Assembly (NCBI RefSeq): GCF_000156575.1
Contig: NZ_GG666045.1
Location: forward strand, 250,359-314,358
Length of the DNA stretch: 64,000 bases
Direction: 5' to 3'
Source of the DNA: Anaerococcus lactolyticus ATCC 51172
Lineage (GTDB): Bacteria > Bacillota > Clostridia > Tissierellales > Peptoniphilaceae
This document shows, piece by piece, positions 63,924 through 64,000 of the stretch. The notes below the pieces were generated by a model. The model did no database searches. It was not told the DNA's origin and worked only from the letters and a program-made list of their open reading frames with translations. A program made the position numbers and the translations under genes. Positions within the stretch are counted from its first letter, which is position 1, and every line of letters begins with the position of its first letter.

Positions 63924-64000
63924 GACTTCTCCTATAATAAATACATAATTTATTTATCAAACATTCTTCACAAAGTGGGTTTCTAGCCTTACATAAGACT
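63916..64000 (-). CDS. nth: Endonuclease III (partial, C-terminal end only)
   Basis: The last 27 codons of a gene that continues beyond the window. They encode the iron-sulfur cluster motif Cys-x6-Cys-x2-Cys-x5-Cys (CKARNPLCEECLINKLC) that ends endonuclease III, the base-excision DNA glycosylase/AP lyase. The stop TAA is at 63916-63918, and the last bases overlap the Cof hydrolase start. The remainder of the protein is not in view, so MutY is possible but less likely, since here the cluster ends the protein. Confidence 0.85.
   Translation of the reverse strand, partial: VLCKARNPLCEECLINKLCIYYRRSHD

Overview
The window reads as ordinary chromosome of a low-GC, anaerobic Gram-positive bacterium. 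AT-rich codon use, strong AAGGAG-type ribosome binding sites, the MurT/GatD peptidoglycan amidation pair, GatCAB, RqcH and RNase Y all point to Firmicutes. The gene content and protein style look most like the Tissierellia/Peptoniphilaceae (for example Anaerococcus). That placement is inference; there is no rRNA here to test it. I see no prophage, insertion sequence, CRISPR array or plasmid gene. The window is dense core genome with only one gene-free stretch above 300 bp (about 10267-10740).

Layout. 1-1559: a small charged orphan protein and peptidase T (minus). 1638-9236: a plus-strand run of dut, a membrane-anchored protein, mutS, mutL, miaA and a PLP enzyme of the aluminium-resistance family. 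9277-12297: a Xer-like tyrosine recombinase and RNase Y. 12410-17050: cysK-cysE, then rpsB-tsf and ftsY. 17060-21389: a gmk-rpoZ-coaBC-priA operon, divergent from rqcH (21483-23225). 23283-33200: HU, then a long minus-strand run rpiB-deoD-glmU-prs-pth-mfd-prsA-SurA-like lipoprotein. 33349-37456: murC (plus), then an acpS/nnrD fusion, alr and an orphan mazF. 37593-47554: acyP-murT-gatD, a TrpR-like regulator, then pcrA-ligA-gatCAB. 47645-50441: a copper efflux unit (copA with an embedded copZ, then csoR) behind a CsoR-type operator. 50489-53057: queT under a preQ1 riboswitch, a C39-like lipoprotein, tRNA-Lys(CTT) and an ECF S component. 53096-57190: secG-rnr-smpB-serine hydrolase-DUF4298. 57301-61622: the glycolytic set gap-pgk-tpiA-eno. 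61690-64000: nth (partial)-Cof hydrolase-trmL (frameshifted)-trxB.

How the genes work together. Themes are DNA repair and replication restart (MutSL, Mfd, PcrA, LigA, PriA, Nth, dUTPase), translation and its quality control (S2, EF-Ts, GatCAB, RqcH, SmpB, RNase R, Pth, MiaA, TrmL), envelope precursors (MurC, MurT/GatD, GlmU, Alr), protein export and folding (SecG, FtsY, PrsA) and central carbon flow (lower glycolysis, PRPP, RpiB). Most genes overlap or abut, and many gene ends are marked by clear intrinsic terminators.

The points most worth a second look are: gatD, whose open frame contains no ATG, GTG or TTG before its conserved N-terminus and seems to start at ATA; a copper chaperone with its own ribosome binding site nested in frame inside the 3' end of copA; an AcpS-NnrD fusion protein; a MutL that has lost its endonuclease motifs; a trmL gene broken by a 2-nt insertion; a MazF toxin with no adjacent antitoxin; and a perfect palindrome of dif-like size abutting the promoter of the Xer-like recombinase gene.
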